From: an uncultured bacterium
GTDB taxonomy: Bacteria > Bacteroidota > Bacteroidia > Chitinophagales > CAIOSU01
Assembly: GCA_903861055.1 (NCBI GenBank)
Contig: CAIOSU010000389.1
Span: 1 to 9,676 of the forward strand
Length of the DNA stretch: 9,676 nt
Direction: 5' to 3'
Shown here: one piece after another, positions 8,007-9,676 of the stretch
How positions within the stretch are numbered: the stretch's first letter is position 1
Layout of the letters: every line of letters begins with the position of its first letter
Notes under the pieces: generated by a model
Told to the model about the DNA's origin: nothing
The model's database searches: none
Seen by the model: only the letters and a program-made list of their open reading frames with translations
Program-made: the position numbers and the translations under genes

Positions 8007-8251
8007 AACGCTACCTACCCTATGTTGCCTCATTAGCATTGTTATTGTTAGTATTATTGCTGCCAGAAAGTGCCATAGCCCAATGCCCCATGTGCAAAGC
8101 CTCTGCCGAATCATCTCTTAAAGAAGGTAGCCGTGTGGCAGTTGGATTGAATAAAGGTATCCTATACCTGTTAATGATGCCCTACTTGTTCTACGGCGTG
8201 CTGTTCTTACTCTATTGGTTCAAAACCCGCCGCAAAGTGGTGGTTGAGTAA
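8003..8251 (+). CDS. Small exported membrane protein with CPMC motif, function unknown
   Basis: An 82-residue protein not characterised as far as I know. The start is the ATG at 8003, which gives an ATGA overlap with the DUF420 stop; the frame is open further upstream (an ATG at 7943), but that stretch lies inside DUF420 and would put polar residues ahead of a clear signal peptide. Residues 1-26 are a signal sequence (MKRY, hydrophobic core, then ESAIA) with likely cleavage at AIA/QC. The mature protein would begin QCPMCK, a CxxC pair (C28, C31) at its extreme N-terminus, followed by a short polar stretch, GLNKGILYLLMMPYL, a C-terminal helix (about 51-72) and a basic KTRRK tail. This predicts a CxxC facing the periplasm, where it could bind copper or exchange disulfides. 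I recall similar small proteins next to DUF420 in other Bacteroidota. Confidence 0.8.
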   Translation: MKRYLPYVASLALLLLVLLLPESAIAQCPMCKASAESSLKEGSRVAVGLNKGILYLLMMPYLFYGVLFLLYWFKTRRKVVVE

Positions 8252-8414
8252 TAGATTAGTCCATAGTCCACAGTCGACGGTTCATAGTCCATGGAGAAAA
8301 ATTATTTCTATATAAACGTCATTAGCTTGTGCAGGTAACATAGCTCTACTTACGTTATAGCTATTGTGCTACCTTCCATTACATCTGTGGAATGTCGTCA
8401 GTGGACCAATTCGT
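8252..8414. other. Intergenic region between convergent genes
   Basis: A 163-base stretch between the operon's last stop and the stop of the minus-strand gene. It contains the heptamer repeat (8258-8292), an A/T-rich patch (8295-8315) and an imperfect inverted repeat with arms near 8333-8345 and 8359-8374 around a 13-base loop. The inverted repeat pairs as two blocks of five bases with an internal loop and is not followed by a T-run on either strand, so I do not call it a terminator. No coding sequence or promoter is convincing. Confidence 0.7.
8258..8292. repeat. Degenerate 7-bp tandem repeat (AGTCCAT), five units
   Basis: Five consecutive heptamers can be read without gaps: AGTCCAT, AGTCCAC, AGTCGAC, GGTTCAT, AGTCCAT, followed by GG. 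The first and last units are identical, and the others differ from them by one to three bases. It starts seven bases after the stop of the CPMC gene. A seven-base period cannot hold a reading frame, so it is non-coding. I recall arrays of similar heptamers between genes in some Bacteroidota drafts, but cannot verify that here; function is unknown. Confidence 0.8.
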
Positions 8415-9676
8415 TTACCGCAACAAAGTAATGCTGCCCGTGAGGAATCCTTTTTTGCCAGTAAGCAAACGAGTATACTCTATAACATAAACATAAGTGC
8501 TTATTGGCTGCTCTTCGTACTTGTACGTTCCATCCCAACCTGGCAAATTGTCACCTTCAAAAATTTTCTCGCCCCAACGGTTATAAACCCTCAAATTGAA
8601 ATCAATAGGTTCGTTTGATAATGGACGTAAGTAATCATTCCAACCATCGCCATTGGGAGTAAATCCCGAAGGAACGGTAATGATAAACTCATTACTTACC
8701 CTCACTACTGCCCTAGCAGTATCAATACAGCCGCTTGAGTCGCTCACGGTAAGGATGTAAACATTCAAAGAGTCGGTAGGTGAAGCCGAAACTGTTTGGC
8801 AAGTGTCGCAATCCAAACCCGAAGCAGGAACCCACAAATAAGTATAAGGCGCTGTGCCACCAATGGTAGTACTCACCAAATCAACGGCATCGCCAGTAAG
8901 AATATTCACACTATCGGGCAATATACTAGCCACCAGCGCATCAGGTTGGGTTAGGGTTATGCTTATGGTAGTATCACAACCAGAGGCGTTATCAGCGATA
9001 GTAAAAGTATAATCATTGCCCACCAAACCCGCAAAGCTGCCTGAAGTTTGGGCAGCGCCGCCATTAATGCTGTAGGTAAGCGTATTGGCACCTGTGAATA
9101 CAATGCTGCCGTTGTTGTTGCCGAAACATAGCGGAGAAAACACCTCAACGGTGAACGGTGGTGCGACAACGCTTGGTACAACCACATTGGCTATATTGCG
9201 CTGGCAACCATTGTTGTCGGCCGCTACAATGTCGTACGTACCAGCAGTCAAGTCAAAAAATACCCCTCCGCCCAAAACCGTATCAATGGCCTGTCCATTC
9301 TGGAACAAAGTGTACGTCACAAAATTAGATGGCGATAATAAGTTGATTTGTCCGTTGCTCAAATTACAGGTCTCGGGGGTAATGTTGTCAACGGCCAATA
9401 TAATATTGTTAGGGTTAACGGTTACAGTTACCGTATCAGCATCGCTACAACCATTTGCAGTAACAGTAACTATATAATCGGTGGTAGTAGTGGGGCTTAC
9501 CGATATAGCAGCTGTGCTTTCGGTAGTACTCCAAAGATATGTTCCACCGCCAGAAGCGGTTAAAAACACAGAGCCTCCATCGCAAATTACCACATCGGAA
9601 CCAGCATTGGCAACTGGGGTTGGCGTAACTGTTAGCAATTGAGAAACCGTATCTAAACAGCCATTGCCATCTGTTA
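8415..9676 (-). CDS. Secreted multi-domain protein with T9SS type B (gliding motility-associated) C-terminal domain, 3' part
   Basis: The minus-strand frame is open to the right edge; the first possible start, TTG at 9638, is internal because a typical repeat sequence (TDGNGCLDTVSQLLTV) continues upstream of it. The N-terminus and signal peptide are therefore missing, and about 419 residues are visible. In order from the N-terminal side: an Ig/PKD-like module (about 9617-9414, ANAGSDVVICDGG to YIVTVTANGC); two SprB-like repeats (9383-8934); a second Ig/PKD-like module (8930-8691, with APYTYLWVPASGLDCDTC); and the C-terminal sorting domain (8690-8418, VPSGFTPNGDGWNDY, RVYNRWGEKIFEG, GWDGTYK, SITLLR). 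Such proteins are exported by the type IX system and shown on or released from the cell surface; many are adhesins, but the function of this one cannot be told. The gene converges on the oxidase operon and is presumably unrelated to it. Confidence 0.93.
   Translation of the reverse strand, partial: TDGNGCLDTVSQLLTVTPTPVANAGSDVVICDGGSVFLTASGGGTYLWSTTESTAAISVSPTTTTDYIVTVTANGCSDADTVTVTVNPNNIILAVDNITPETCNLSNGQINLLSPSNFVTYTLFQNGQAIDTVLGGGVFFDLTAGTYDIVAADNNGCQRNIANVVVPSVVAPPFTVEVFSPLCFGNNNGSIVFTGANTLTYSINGGAAQTSGSFAGLVGNDYTFTIADNASGCDTTISITLTQPDALVASILPDSVNILTGDAVDLVSTTIGGTAPYTYLWVPASGLDCDTCQTVSASPTDSLNVYILTVSDSSGCIDTARAVVRVSNEFIITVPSGFTPNGDGWNDYLRPLSNEPIDFNLRVYNRWGEKIFEGDNLPGWDGTYKYEEQPISTYVYVIEYTRLLTGKKGFLTGSITLLR
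8418..8690 (-). other. T9SS type B sorting domain (gliding motility-associated C-terminal domain)
   Basis: The last 91 residues of the minus-strand protein carry the full run of hallmarks: FTPNGDGWNDY, then NLRVYNRWGEKIFEG, GWDGTYK, a YVYVIEY strand and a terminal GSITLLR just before the stop. In the family this domain directs outer-membrane passage through the type IX secretion system. It is intact to the last residue, so the gene is not truncated at its 3' end. Confidence 0.93.
8934..9383 (-). repeat. Two SprB-like repeats within the secreted protein
   Basis: Two modules of about 70 residues follow one another: one from ITPETCNLSNGQI to NNGCQRNIANVVVP (about 9383-9171) and one from VEVFSPLCFGNNNGSI to GCDTTISITLTQP (about 9149-8934). 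Each has the SprB-type pattern: a first Cys next to an N/G-rich turn with GxI, a central Y-x-(I/L) strand, an AGTYDIVAADNNGC-like second half and a closing Cys. Each module has two cysteines that could pair. The two copies differ too much at the base level to be a recent duplication. Confidence 0.75.

Noticed and set aside
8084..8095. CPMC region as a lipoprotein signal (lipobox Cys)
   Set aside because: The residue before the Cys is Gln (AIAQC), which does not fit a lipobox; cleavage by signal peptidase I at AIA is more likely.
8333..8374. Imperfect inverted repeat (AGGTA...TAGCT against AGCTA...TACCT) as a transcription terminator
   Set aside because: Only two five-base blocks pair, separated by an uneven internal loop, and no T-run follows on either strand. 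Bidirectional termination between convergent genes is plausible but not supported by the bases.
8364..8618. Plus-strand open frame of 84 codons across the intergenic region
   Set aside because: Most of it is antisense to the well-supported sorting domain; it has no recognisable domain and no operon context.
1..9676. CRISPR arrays, tRNA or rRNA genes, insertion sequences, phage or defence genes
   Set aside because: None seen: coding sequence fills nearly the whole window, the only longer gap (8252-8414) has no such structure, and no transposase or integrase motifs appear.

Overview
The window looks like a chromosomal segment from a member of the Bacteroidota. This rests on four things: an alternative complex III gene directly before cytochrome c oxidase genes, paired subunit III genes, A/T-rich gene starts without Shine-Dalgarno motifs, and a type IX secretion (T9SS) type B sorting domain with SprB-like repeats at the right-hand end. 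I cannot name a genus.

Positions 1-8251 (+ strand) read as one tightly packed respiratory operon that begins upstream of the window. In order: the 3' part of actF (quinol-oxidising alternative complex III); coxB (subunit II, CuA); coxA (subunit I, heme a / heme a3-CuB); cyoE/ctaB (heme O synthase); two consecutive subunit III genes; a small subunit IV; a SCO-type copper chaperone; a DUF420 membrane protein; and an 82-residue secreted or membrane protein with a CPMC motif. Gaps run from -4 to 48 bases, with overlaps or one-base gaps at cyoE/coxC1, SCO/DUF420 and DUF420/CPMC. The set combines the last quinol:cytochrome c oxidoreductase subunit, the whole oxidase and much of its cofactor assembly machinery. 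Heme A synthase (ctaA) is not in the window.

Positions 8252-8414 are non-coding. They hold a degenerate 7-bp tandem repeat (five units, 8258-8292) and no convincing intrinsic terminator.

Positions 8415-9676 (- strand, convergent with the operon) encode the C-terminal part of a large secreted protein. It has Ig/PKD-like modules, two SprB-like repeats and a C-terminal type B sorting domain; its N-terminus lies beyond the right edge.

Most of the window is well-known respiratory machinery. The least explained parts are the SCO-DUF420-CPMC tail of the operon, the histidine-rich N-terminus of CoxA and the heptamer repeat.
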